From contig JAKBCG010000144.1 in NCBI GenBank assembly GCA_021808035.1, forward strand, positions 1 through 6,485: a stretch of DNA of 6,485 nucleotides. The letters are read 5' to 3'. Below the pieces are notes generated by a model, which saw only the letters and a list, made by a program, of their open reading frames with translations, made no database searches and was not told the origin of the DNA. The first letter of the stretch is position 1. Every line of letters starts with the position of its first letter. Positions 1 to 6,018 of this stretch are shown piece by piece. The stretch comes from Pseudomonadota bacterium (GTDB lineage: Bacteria; Pseudomonadota; Gammaproteobacteria; Steroidobacterales; Steroidobacteraceae). A program made the position numbers and the translations under genes.

Positions 1-1043
1 CGCTGGAACTGCCGCTTGTCGAGCGCGTATCCGTAGGCGTCGTCGGGATCGACCTCCTTCGCGTTGATCGCCGCGAGCAGCGCCTGGTCCATCAGCTGCA
101 TCCCGTAGTCCTTGCCCATCTGCAGCTGGCTCGGGATCTGGTGGGTCTGGTCGGTCATGATCAATTTGGCGATCGCCTTGGTGACGATCATCACCTCGCA
201 GACCGCGCGCCGCGCGCGCTGATCCGGCGTCTTCACGAGGATCTGCGTGATCACCGCGATCAGGCTCTGCGACAGGAAGCTCTTCGTCTGTTCGCGCTCG
301 TCGATCGGCAGGGCGTCGATCACACGGTCGATCGTCTTGGTCGCGCTGGTCGTGTGCAGCGTGCCGAGCACGAGGTGGCCGGTCTCGGCGGCGGTCATCG
401 CCATCGAGATCGTCTCCGCGTCGCGCAGCTCACCGACCAGGATCACGTCCGGGTCCTCGCGCATCGCCGCGCGGACGCCCTCGGCGAAGGTCGGCAGGTG
501 CGTCCCGAGCTCGCGCTGGATCACCTGGCTCGTCTTGCTCCGGTGCACGAACTCGATCGGATCCTCGAGGCTGATGATGTTCAGCGCGCGGGTCGAGTTC
601 AGGTAGTCGATCATCGCCGCGAGCGTGGTCGACTTGCCCGCGCCGGTCGACCCGGTCACCAGGATCATCCCCTGATGCTGGTCGCAGAGCTTGCGCACGA
701 TCGGCGGGAGGCCGAGCTGCTCGATGGTCGGCATCGTCGTCGGGATCGAGCGGAACGCCGCGCCGATCCCGGTCTCCTTGCGGAACACGTTGACCCGGAA
801 ACGCCCGCCGTCGGCGGACACGTACGAGAAGTCGAGATCGTTGCCGCCGCGCAGCTGCGCGATCTGCGTCTGCGTGAGCACCTCGGTGATGTAGCTCTCG
901 AGCTCGGTGTCGCCGAGGTTGCGGAACTTGATCGGCAGGAGGTCGCCGTGCATCCGCAGCATCGGTGGGACGCCGACCGCGAGATGCAGGTCGGAGCATC
1001 CTTGCGCGAGGCCGAGCTTGAGGAATGCGTCGATTCTCGCCAT
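1..1043 (-). CDS. pilT: PilT-family type IV pilus retraction ATPase (3' end cut by window edge)
   Basis: This is a cytoplasmic hexameric secretion-type ATPase of the PilT/PilU group, which powers pilus retraction at the inner-membrane base of type IV pili. The 347 visible residues cover nearly the whole family length (canonical PilT is about 345 aa), and the stop lies beyond the left edge. The N-terminal PAS-like region carries the family signature QGCSDLHLAVGVPPMLR (residues 14-30). The ATPase core has a Walker A GSTGAGKST (131-139), an Asp box LEDPIEF (159-165), a Walker B-type segment DVILVGELRDAET (199-211) and a His box TGHLVLGTLHTT (221-232). The C-terminal part (THQIPSQLQMG, then GMQLMDQ) looks more like PilT than PilU. 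The usual AIRNLI motif reads AIAKLI (290-295). The ATG at 1043 lies 13 bases after the kinase stop, with no good Shine-Dalgarno, so translation probably depends on the upstream gene. Genomes often hold several PilT paralogues, so which one this is remains uncertain. Confidence 0.9.
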   Translation of the reverse strand, partial: MARIDAFLKLGLAQGCSDLHLAVGVPPMLRMHGDLLPIKFRNLGDTELESYITEVLTQTQIAQLRGGNDLDFSYVSADGGRFRVNVFRKETGIGAAFRSIPTTMPTIEQLGLPPIVRKLCDQHQGMILVTGSTGAGKSTTLAAMIDYLNSTRALNIISLEDPIEFVHRSKTSQVIQRELGTHLPTFAEGVRAAMREDPDVILVGELRDAETISMAMTAAETGHLVLGTLHTTSATKTIDRVIDALPIDEREQTKSFLSQSLIAVITQILVKTPDQRARRAVCEVMIVTKAIAKLIMTDQTHQIPSQLQMGKDYGMQLMDQALLAAINAKEVDPDDAYGYALDKRQFQ

Positions 1044-1056
1044 CAGGATGCCGAGC

Positions 1057-3453
1057 CTACCGGGTGCCGCCGAGCTTTTCGAGCGCGATGCGCAGTTCGT
1101 CCATCGTCTGGACGCGCTTCGACTTGTCGAGCGCCATGCACCGGACCACGAGGTCGTTCAGCGGCGACGGCAGATCCTTGTTGATCTCGACCGGCGGCCG
1201 CGCCTTGCCCTGGACGTGCTGGTACATCACCGACATGTGGTCGCCGCGGCTGTACGGCGGCACGCCGGTGAACATCTCGTAGAGGATCACGCCGAGGCTG
1301 TAGATGTCGGCGCGCGCGTCGACCTTCTTGCCGAGGATCTGCTCCGGCGCCATGTACTTCGGGGAGCCGATCACGTAGCCGGTCTTGGTGAGCTGCGTGT
1401 CGCTCTGGCTCTGCGCCGCGGCGACGCCGAAGTCGACGATCTTCAGGAGTCCCGCGTCGTCGATCAGCACGTTCGCGGGCTTCAGGTCGCGGTGCACGAT
1501 CCCTGCCTGATGCGCGACCGCCATGCCGGTCGCGATGTCGATCCCGAACTGCACCGCCCGATCGAGCGGGAGCGGCTTATCGTGCACGATCTCCGCCCCG
1601 AGCGTGTGCGACGGGAAGTACTCCATCGAGATCGCGTAGTTGCCGCGGATGTACAGGAAGTCGTAGATCCGGATCACGTTCTTGTGGGTGATCTTGCGGC
1701 TGTAGCGCAGCTCGTGGACGAAGCGCTTCATCATCTCCTCGTCGGTGGAGACGTTCGGGTTCAGGAACTTCAGGATCAGCCGTTCCTCGACGATCGTGTC
1801 CTCCATCAGCAGCACGGTGCCGAACGCGCCCTTGCCGATCTTCTCGATGTACTTGTAGCGGCCCTCGATGATGTCGCCCGGCTGCAGCGTCGAGATGTCG
1901 AGCCGGGCACTCTGCAGGTCCTGCTCCTTCACGAGCGTCGAGATGTCCTGGTTCTCCACCAGCAGGGTCTTCGACTGCTCCTGCATCTTCGCCGCGCGCT
2001 GGTTCGCGACGAGTTGCTGCGTCGAGAAGCGGTTGTCGATCTCCTGGAGCGCGCGCTCGGCGGCGCCGACGGTCACCGCGTCGCCGGTGTTGACCGCGCT
2101 TTGCAGCCGCATCCGGATCGTGTTCGCGCGCCGCTCGTCCGCGAGCTTCGCGAGCGCCGCGATCGCCTCGACGCGGATGTCCGCCTCCGGCCGCTGCAGC
2201 AGGGGCAGCAGCTGGTCGACGTGGCGTTGATCGCCGAGCTTGCCGAGGGCGCGGATCACCGTCGGCAGGCGCTTCGCCTCGCGTCCGCCGAGCATCTCGA
2301 CGATGCGGGGCACGGCCTTGGTGCTGCCGATCTCGGCGAGCGCGTCGACCGCGCGTTCGCTGACCCACCAGTCACTGTCCCGGGTCGCCTCGATCAGGTG
2401 CGCGACCGCGCGTTCGTCCTTGGTCTGGTTCAGGATCTCGATCGCGGCGCGCCGGATGTCCTCGTTCTCGTCCTTCACGAGTTCGAGCACGGCCTCGACA
2501 ACGCGCGGACCGCCGATCTTGCCGAGCGCGTCGGCGGCGCGCGTGCGCACCCACCAATCCGAGTCGGCGAGCACCTCGAGCAGGTACTTCACCGATTTCG
2601 ACGTGCCGACCTCGTTCAGCACCTCGACCGCGGCGCGCCGGGCGAACTCATTCTCGTCCTTCAGCACGTCCACGAGGTATTTGATCGTCTCCGGATGGTT
2701 CGCGCGCACCAGCAGGTCGACCGCCTTGTTCTGCACCTCGATCTCGGGGTCGCGCAGCATCGAGCACACCAGCGGCAGGTCGAGCGGGCCGTCGAGCCGC
2801 GCGAGCGCGGAGAGCGTCGCGGAACGGACGAACTTGCTCGGGTCCTTGAGCTGACTCTGCAGCGCCGACTGCACGTCCGGCCGGTTGAAGTTCGCGAGCA
2901 GGTTGATGATGTGCACCCGCACGACCGGGTCGCGGCCTTCGAGCCGTGGCAGCAGGTCGCCGATCGAGTTCGCGTCGGCGATGTCACCGATGATCTTGAA
3001 TACGCCGGTGCGCTCGCTCGACTCGAGTGCATACGCGGCGCTCAGCAGGTCCCGGACCGCGAAGCGGCTCTTCTGGGCGGAGATCACCTCGAGCAGCGCC
3101 TGCTTCGGCATGTTCGGCTTGCCGAGGGCGTCGAGCAGCGCCTGCGGCGGGTAGCCGTGGCTCGACGACAGCGCCCAGGCGATGCCGGTGATCGCCCGCT
3201 GGTTCGCGTTCGTCATCGCCTTCAGCACGAGCGGCGCGGTCTTCGCATCGAGCAGCTGCGCGAGCGCGTCGACGTACGCGGCCGATTCACGCTTGTCGGC
3301 GCTGCCGAGCGCCTCGACCAGCGGCTCGATCGCGTTGGCGCCGAGGCTCGCGAGCTTCGCGATCGCCTTCTGCGCCGCGGGACCCGCCGGGTCTCCGCTG
3401 GCGCGCACTTCGGCGATCAGGCGGTCAGCACGGAAATTGGCGAATAAGCTCAT
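1057..3453 (-). CDS. HEAT-repeat solenoid fused to a Hanks-type Ser/Thr protein kinase
   Basis: This 798-aa protein is predicted to be a soluble eukaryotic-like serine/threonine kinase with its own protein-binding scaffold. Residues about 20-450 are helical HEAT repeats. An Asp recurs exactly every 31 residues at 204, 235, 266, 297, 328 and 359. Residues about 460-520 are a charged, probably coiled helical linker. The kinase domain spans about 533-795 and looks catalytically intact: glycine loop IGKGAFGTV (539-547), ATP lysine K562, helix-C E581, HRDLKPAN with D656 and N661, DFG 674-676, APE 702-704, D716 and R780. The activation loop has Thr at 686, 689 and 691, candidate phosphosites. I see no signal peptide or membrane segment. 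The ATG at 3453 starts MSLFANF; the frame stays open upstream, but that stretch runs into mrp on the other strand. The downstream neighbour is a pilT-family gene 13 bases away, so regulation of pilus retraction is a reasonable inference. The substrate is unknown. Confidence 0.92.
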   Translation of the reverse strand: MSLFANFRADRLIAEVRASGDPAGPAAQKAIAKLASLGANAIEPLVEALGSADKRESAAYVDALAQLLDAKTAPLVLKAMTNANQRAITGIAWALSSSHGYPPQALLDALGKPNMPKQALLEVISAQKSRFAVRDLLSAAYALESSERTGVFKIIGDIADANSIGDLLPRLEGRDPVVRVHIINLLANFNRPDVQSALQSQLKDPSKFVRSATLSALARLDGPLDLPLVCSMLRDPEIEVQNKAVDLLVRANHPETIKYLVDVLKDENEFARRAAVEVLNEVGTSKSVKYLLEVLADSDWWVRTRAADALGKIGGPRVVEAVLELVKDENEDIRRAAIEILNQTKDERAVAHLIEATRDSDWWVSERAVDALAEIGSTKAVPRIVEMLGGREAKRLPTVIRALGKLGDQRHVDQLLPLLQRPEADIRVEAIAALAKLADERRANTIRMRLQSAVNTGDAVTVGAAERALQEIDNRFSTQQLVANQRAAKMQEQSKTLLVENQDISTLVKEQDLQSARLDISTLQPGDIIEGRYKYIEKIGKGAFGTVLLMEDTIVEERLILKFLNPNVSTDEEMMKRFVHELRYSRKITHKNVIRIYDFLYIRGNYAISMEYFPSHTLGAEIVHDKPLPLDRAVQFGIDIATGMAVAHQAGIVHRDLKPANVLIDDAGLLKIVDFGVAAAQSQSDTQLTKTGYVIGSPKYMAPEQILGKKVDARADIYSLGVILYEMFTGVPPYSRGDHMSVMYQHVQGKARPPVEINKDLPSPLNDLVVRCMALDKSKRVQTMDELRIALEKLGGTR
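2290..2661 (-). repeat. In-gene tandem duplication of a two-HEAT unit (2 x 186 bp)
   Basis: Within the HEAT-kinase gene, residues 265-326 and 327-388 form two adjacent 62-residue units with no gap between them. By my hand alignment they are identical at 30 of 62 positions. Each unit begins KDENE followed by RRAA(V/I)E(V/I)LN and later contains DSDWWV followed by RA.DAL..IG. Each therefore holds two 31-residue HEAT repeats of different type, which suggests that a pair rather than a single repeat was duplicated. The DNA copies lie at 2476-2661 and 2290-2475 and have diverged enough that this is an old duplication. Confidence 0.85.
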
Positions 3454-3481
3454 TGAGATCGGCGGTTTTCCAATGCGGACG

Positions 3482-3487
3482 ATTATG
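3482..3487 (-). promoter_or_regulatory. Possible -10 box of the HEAT-kinase/pilT operon
   Basis: On the minus strand this reads CATAAT, five of six bases matching the sigma-70 consensus TATAAT. It lies 28 bases upstream of the kinase ATG, which would give a leader of roughly 20 bases. The region about 17 bases further upstream is GC-rich, with no convincing -35 element. It is one of only two AT-rich hexamers in the divergent intergenic region, and is called on that basis. Confidence 0.35.
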
Positions 3488-3508
3488 CCACAGGCCCCAC
3501 CGGCGTCC

Positions 3509-3525
3509 GGCGGCCCCATGCCGCC
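3509..3525. promoter_or_regulatory. Inverted repeat between the divergent start codons (possible operator)
   Basis: GGCGGC, five spacer bases and GCCGCC form a perfect 6-bp inverted repeat, lying between the two candidate -10 boxes. A heptamer GGCCCCA also occurs twice in the same orientation, 19 bases apart (from 3493 and from 3512), close to two turns of the helix. This could be a protein-binding site serving both promoters. GC-only repeats of this size also arise by chance in DNA this rich in GC, so confidence is low. Confidence 0.2.
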
Positions 3526-3541
3526 TGCGGGCGAGCTGAGG

Positions 3542-3553
3542 TAGAATCCAGGG
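3542..3553 (+). promoter_or_regulatory. mrp: Possible -10 box and Shine-Dalgarno of mrp
   Basis: TAGAAT (3542-3547) matches the -10 consensus at five of six positions. AGGG (3550-3553) lies five bases before the ATG at 3559 and supports that start codon. No clear -35 is visible. The two elements are very close together: a transcript started from this -10 box would begin around 3554, after the AGGG. Either the mRNA is nearly leaderless or a promoter further upstream is used. Confidence 0.4.
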
Positions 3554-3558
3554 TTACC

Positions 3559-4659
3559 ATGAACGCAACATCCTCTGTCGAGGCGGCCGTCCGCGACCGC
3601 CTGCGTACCTACGTCGATCCCTATCTCGGCATCACTCTCGAGGAGGCGAAGGCGATTCACGCGGTTCGCGCCGCCGCCGACGAGGTCGCCGTCGAACTCA
3701 CCCTGGGCTTCCCCTGCGCCGATTATGAGCGGGAATTGCGGCCGGCGCTGCAAGAACACCTCTCGCCGGCGCTCGCCGGCGCCCGCTGGTCGCTCTCCCT
3801 GCGCGCCGAGATCGTGGCCCACGCGGTGCAGAAGACCCTGAAGCCCCTCGACCGGGTCAAGAATATCGTGGCCGTCGCGTCCGGCAAGGGGGGCGTCGGC
3901 AAATCGACGACCGCGGCCAATCTCGCGCTCGCCTGGGCCTCGCAGGGGGCGCGGGTCGGATTGCTGGATGCGGACATCTATGGGCCGAGCCAGCCGCAGA
4001 TGATGGGACTCGCGGGGCAGCGGCCCTCCAGTCCCGACGGGCGCCAACTGACCCCGCTGAGCGCCTATGGCGTCGAGGTGATGTCGATCGGCTTCATGAT
4101 CGACGTCGAACAGCCGATGGCCTGGCGCGGCCCGATGGTCACCCAGGCGCTGACCCAATTGCTCGGCGACACCACCTGGGGCGACCTCGACTACCTCGTC
4201 GTCGACATGCCCCCGGGGACCGGCGACATCCAGCTCACCTTGTGCCAGCGCGTTCCGGTCGCCGGCGCGGTCATCGTGACGACGCCCCAGGACATCGCGC
4301 TCCTCGATGCGCGCAAGGGCTTGAAGATGTTCGAGAAGGTCATGGTGCCGGTGCTCGGGATCGTCGAGAACATGAGTGCCCACGTCTGTCCGGCCTGCGG
4401 CCACGTCGAGCACGTTTTCGGCAGCGGCGGTGGTGCACGGATGGCCGCCGAGTACGGCGTCGAACTGCTCGGCGAGCTGCCGCTCGACCTGCGGATCCGG
4501 GAGGATGCGGACGGTGGCCGGCCGACGGTGATCGCCGATCCCGACGGCCCGCGGGGGCTCCTGTACCGCCAGATGGCGCGTCGCACGGCCGCGCGCCTCG
4601 CGCTGCGCAACAAGGACTACAGCCGCGCGTTCCCGAAGATCTCGGTCGAAGCGACCTGA
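3559..4659 (+). CDS. mrp: Iron-sulfur cluster carrier protein Mrp/ApbC
   Basis: This cytoplasmic P-loop NTPase of the Mrp/NBP35 family binds a labile [4Fe-4S] cluster and passes it to target apoproteins, with ATP hydrolysis. The 366-aa product is close to E. coli ApbC (369 aa). Residues about 8-90 form the N-terminal MIP18/DUF59-like domain. The NTPase domain starts near 100 with a deviant Walker A GKGGVGKST (109-117), followed by LLDADIYGPSQP (135-146), the family block DMPPGTGDIQLTL (216-228), and the CPAC motif (277-280), whose two cysteines bridge a cluster across the dimer. The C-terminal tail NKDYSRAFPKI is typical of gammaproteobacterial members. The ATG at 3559 has an AGGG five bases upstream. 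The gene is divergent from the HEAT-kinase and its stop overlaps the dcd start by one base, so the two are probably co-expressed. A ParA/MinD assignment is excluded by the DUF59 domain and the CxxC. Confidence 0.97.
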   Translation: MNATSSVEAAVRDRLRTYVDPYLGITLEEAKAIHAVRAAADEVAVELTLGFPCADYERELRPALQEHLSPALAGARWSLSLRAEIVAHAVQKTLKPLDRVKNIVAVASGKGGVGKSTTAANLALAWASQGARVGLLDADIYGPSQPQMMGLAGQRPSSPDGRQLTPLSAYGVEVMSIGFMIDVEQPMAWRGPMVTQALTQLLGDTTWGDLDYLVVDMPPGTGDIQLTLCQRVPVAGAVIVTTPQDIALLDARKGLKMFEKVMVPVLGIVENMSAHVCPACGHVEHVFGSGGGARMAAEYGVELLGELPLDLRIREDADGGRPTVIADPDGPRGLLYRQMARRTAARLALRNKDYSRAFPKISVEAT

Positions 4660-5225
4660 TGAGCATCAAGAGCGATCGCTGGATCCGCCGGATGGCGGCG
4701 GACCACCGCATGATCGAGCCGTTCAGCCCCGTCCAGGTCCGCGTCGCCGACGGCGAGAAGATCGTCTCGTACGGCACCTCGAGCTACGGCTACGACGTGC
4801 GCTGCGCGCAGGAGTTCAAGATCTTCACCAACATCAACTCGACGATCGTCGATCCCAAGGGCTTCGACGAGAAGTCGTTCGTCGATTTTCGGGGCCCGGT
4901 CTGCATCATCCCGCCGAATTCGTTCGCGCTCGCGAGCACGGTCGAGTACTTCCGGATCCCGCGCAGCGTGCTCACGGTCTGCCTCGGCAAGTCCACGTAC
5001 GCGCGCTGCGGGATCATCGTCAACGTGACGCCGCTCGAACCCGAGTGGGAGGGGCACGTGACACTGGAATTCTCGAACACCACGCCGCTGCCGGCGAAGA
5101 TCTATGCGAACGAGGGGGTCGCGCAGATGCTGTTCTTCGAGTCGGACGAGGTCTGCGAGACCTCGTATCGCGACCGCGGCGGCAAGTACCAGGGACAGCG
5201 AGGGGTCACGCTGCCGAAGGCCTGA
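4659..5225 (+). CDS. dcd: dCTP deaminase
   Basis: This enzyme deaminates dCTP to dUTP and ammonia, feeding dUTPase and then dTMP synthesis. It is a cytoplasmic homotrimer of the dUTPase/dCTP deaminase superfamily. The 188 residues match the length of the Pseudomonas-type enzyme and include the hallmark stretches SSYGYDVRC (41-49), IIPPNSFALA (83-92), LGKSTYARCGII (109-120) and GHVTLEFSNTT (132-142). E137 in the last block corresponds to the catalytic glutamate, while S112 and R116 correspond to other active-site residues. The C-terminus DRGGKYQGQRGVTLPKA is the nucleotide-closing tail. The start ATG shares its A with the mrp stop (TGATG), and no strong Shine-Dalgarno precedes it, so translational coupling to mrp is likely. 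The frame is open upstream into mrp, but only this start gives the conserved N-terminus MSIKSDRWIRRMA. The dcd stop lies in one arm of an inverted repeat. Confidence 0.98.
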   Translation: MSIKSDRWIRRMAADHRMIEPFSPVQVRVADGEKIVSYGTSSYGYDVRCAQEFKIFTNINSTIVDPKGFDEKSFVDFRGPVCIIPPNSFALASTVEYFRIPRSVLTVCLGKSTYARCGIIVNVTPLEPEWEGHVTLEFSNTTPLPAKIYANEGVAQMLFFESDEVCETSYRDRGGKYQGQRGVTLPKA

Positions 5226-5242
5226 GCGCCCCGGCCGCTCAG
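5222..5242. terminator. Perfect 7-bp inverted repeat at the convergent gene ends, possible bidirectional terminator
   Basis: CTGAGCG (5222-5228), a 7-base loop and CGCTCAG (5236-5242) form a perfect inverted repeat centred in the 13-bp gap between dcd and the DUF3108 gene. Each arm contains the TGA stop of one of the two genes. The position suits a shared hairpin that ends or protects both transcripts. No T-tract follows on either strand, so it does not fit a classical intrinsic terminator. Confidence 0.35.
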
Positions 5243-6018
5243 CGCGAGAATCGCCGGATCCGCATCTCGAATTCCAGCCTGCCGCCGCGGGTGCGCTCCG
5301 CGCGCACCGGCACGTATCCGAGCGACGGCGCGAACCACATCGTCAGCACCCGGTCGCCGTCCGGCCGGCGGCTGGTGACGGCGATCGTGTCGAGTTCGCC
5401 GAGCGCGGTCGCGATCCGCTGCTCACCGACGCGGCGGTACTCGAAGTCCTTGATCTGATCCTTGTCGATGATCCAGAACGTCGACGGCAGTTGGCCGGCG
5501 CGCAGGTCCTGCATGACCTGGATCTGGATCGACATCAGGTCCTGGGTGCCGTCCCGCAGCGCGAGATCGACCGGCTTGCCGGTGATGGTGCCTTGCGCCC
5601 GGCGCGCGTTCCAGTCGAAGTCCAGATGGATCCTCGAATCGCCGTCCTGGGCTTCGTAGGTCAGCGGGCGCACGTCGGCGCCATCGACCTCGAGCCAGCT
5701 CTTCTGCACGACGTCGTGTCGGTAGATCAAGCGGAAGATCCCGCCCGCGCGGATCCGCCAGGTGTAGACGTAGCGCCCGGGTTGCATGCCACGCACCAGC
5801 TCGAGGTCGCTGCTACCGACGTCGATGCTCTTCCATTGCGCGACGTAGTGCGCCGAGAACGGCTGCGGCAGCCCCGAGTCGGGAGTGCCGCCCGCGGGCG
5901 GCGCCACCGGCGTGGCGGCGGGCTGTGCACCCGATGGTTGCGCGATCATCGCCACCAGGGTCGCGGCGGCGAGCGCCCGCGCGAGCGAGGCCGTGGTGCT
6001 CGACGTGCCTCGCTTCAT
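5239..6018 (-). CDS. Exported DUF3108-family protein downstream of purN
   Basis: This 259-aa protein has a signal peptide: basic start MKRG, a hydrophobic segment to about residue 26, and a likely signal peptidase I site after SGA (residue 31), so it should reach the periplasm. A short Pro/Ala/Gly-rich linker (about 32-52) precedes a beta-rich domain of the DUF3108 type, running from the SAHYVAQWKSIDVG segment to the end. The middle has the family's alternating beta pattern (YVYTWRI, RIHLDFDW) and a late LTMWFAPSLGYVPVRAE strand pair. The molecular function is not established. The ATG at 6018 is supported by a strong GGAGG four bases upstream and by a 4-base ATGA overlap with the purN stop. 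DUF3108 genes directly after purN recur in gammaproteobacteria, which points to an inherited operon rather than to a known role in purine synthesis. Confidence 0.88.
   Translation of the reverse strand: MKRGTSSTTASLARALAAATLVAMIAQPSGAQPAATPVAPPAGGTPDSGLPQPFSAHYVAQWKSIDVGSSDLELVRGMQPGRYVYTWRIRAGGIFRLIYRHDVVQKSWLEVDGADVRPLTYEAQDGDSRIHLDFDWNARRAQGTITGKPVDLALRDGTQDLMSIQIQVMQDLRAGQLPSTFWIIDKDQIKDFEYRRVGEQRIATALGELDTIAVTSRRPDGDRVLTMWFAPSLGYVPVRAERTRGGRLEFEMRIRRFSR

Noticed and set aside
141..1184. 347-codon open frame on the plus strand across pilT
   Set aside because: It is rich in Arg, Asp and His, has no family motif, and runs across the pilT/kinase boundary. The minus strand encodes a clear PilT.
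2290..2661. Tandem 186-bp units as a possible mobile or CRISPR-like repeat
   Set aside because: The repeat is in frame, is best explained as HEAT-repeat duplication, has diverged strongly, and has no spacer structure.
907..3447. 846-codon open frame on the plus strand across the HEAT-kinase gene
   Set aside because: Its translation is dominated by Arg, Asp, Leu, Val and His in low-complexity runs, with no recognisable motif. It is the antisense shadow of a real GC-rich gene with clear HEAT and kinase motifs on the minus strand.
3454..4413. Extension of the kinase frame 320 codons further upstream
   Set aside because: The extension is antisense to mrp and low in complexity. The ATG at 3453 follows a possible -10 box and begins a sensible helical N-terminus.
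4242..4658. Longer dcd starting inside mrp
   Set aside because: The added residues are an out-of-frame shadow of mrp. The ATG at 4659 gives the conserved Dcd N-terminus and the usual 188-aa length.
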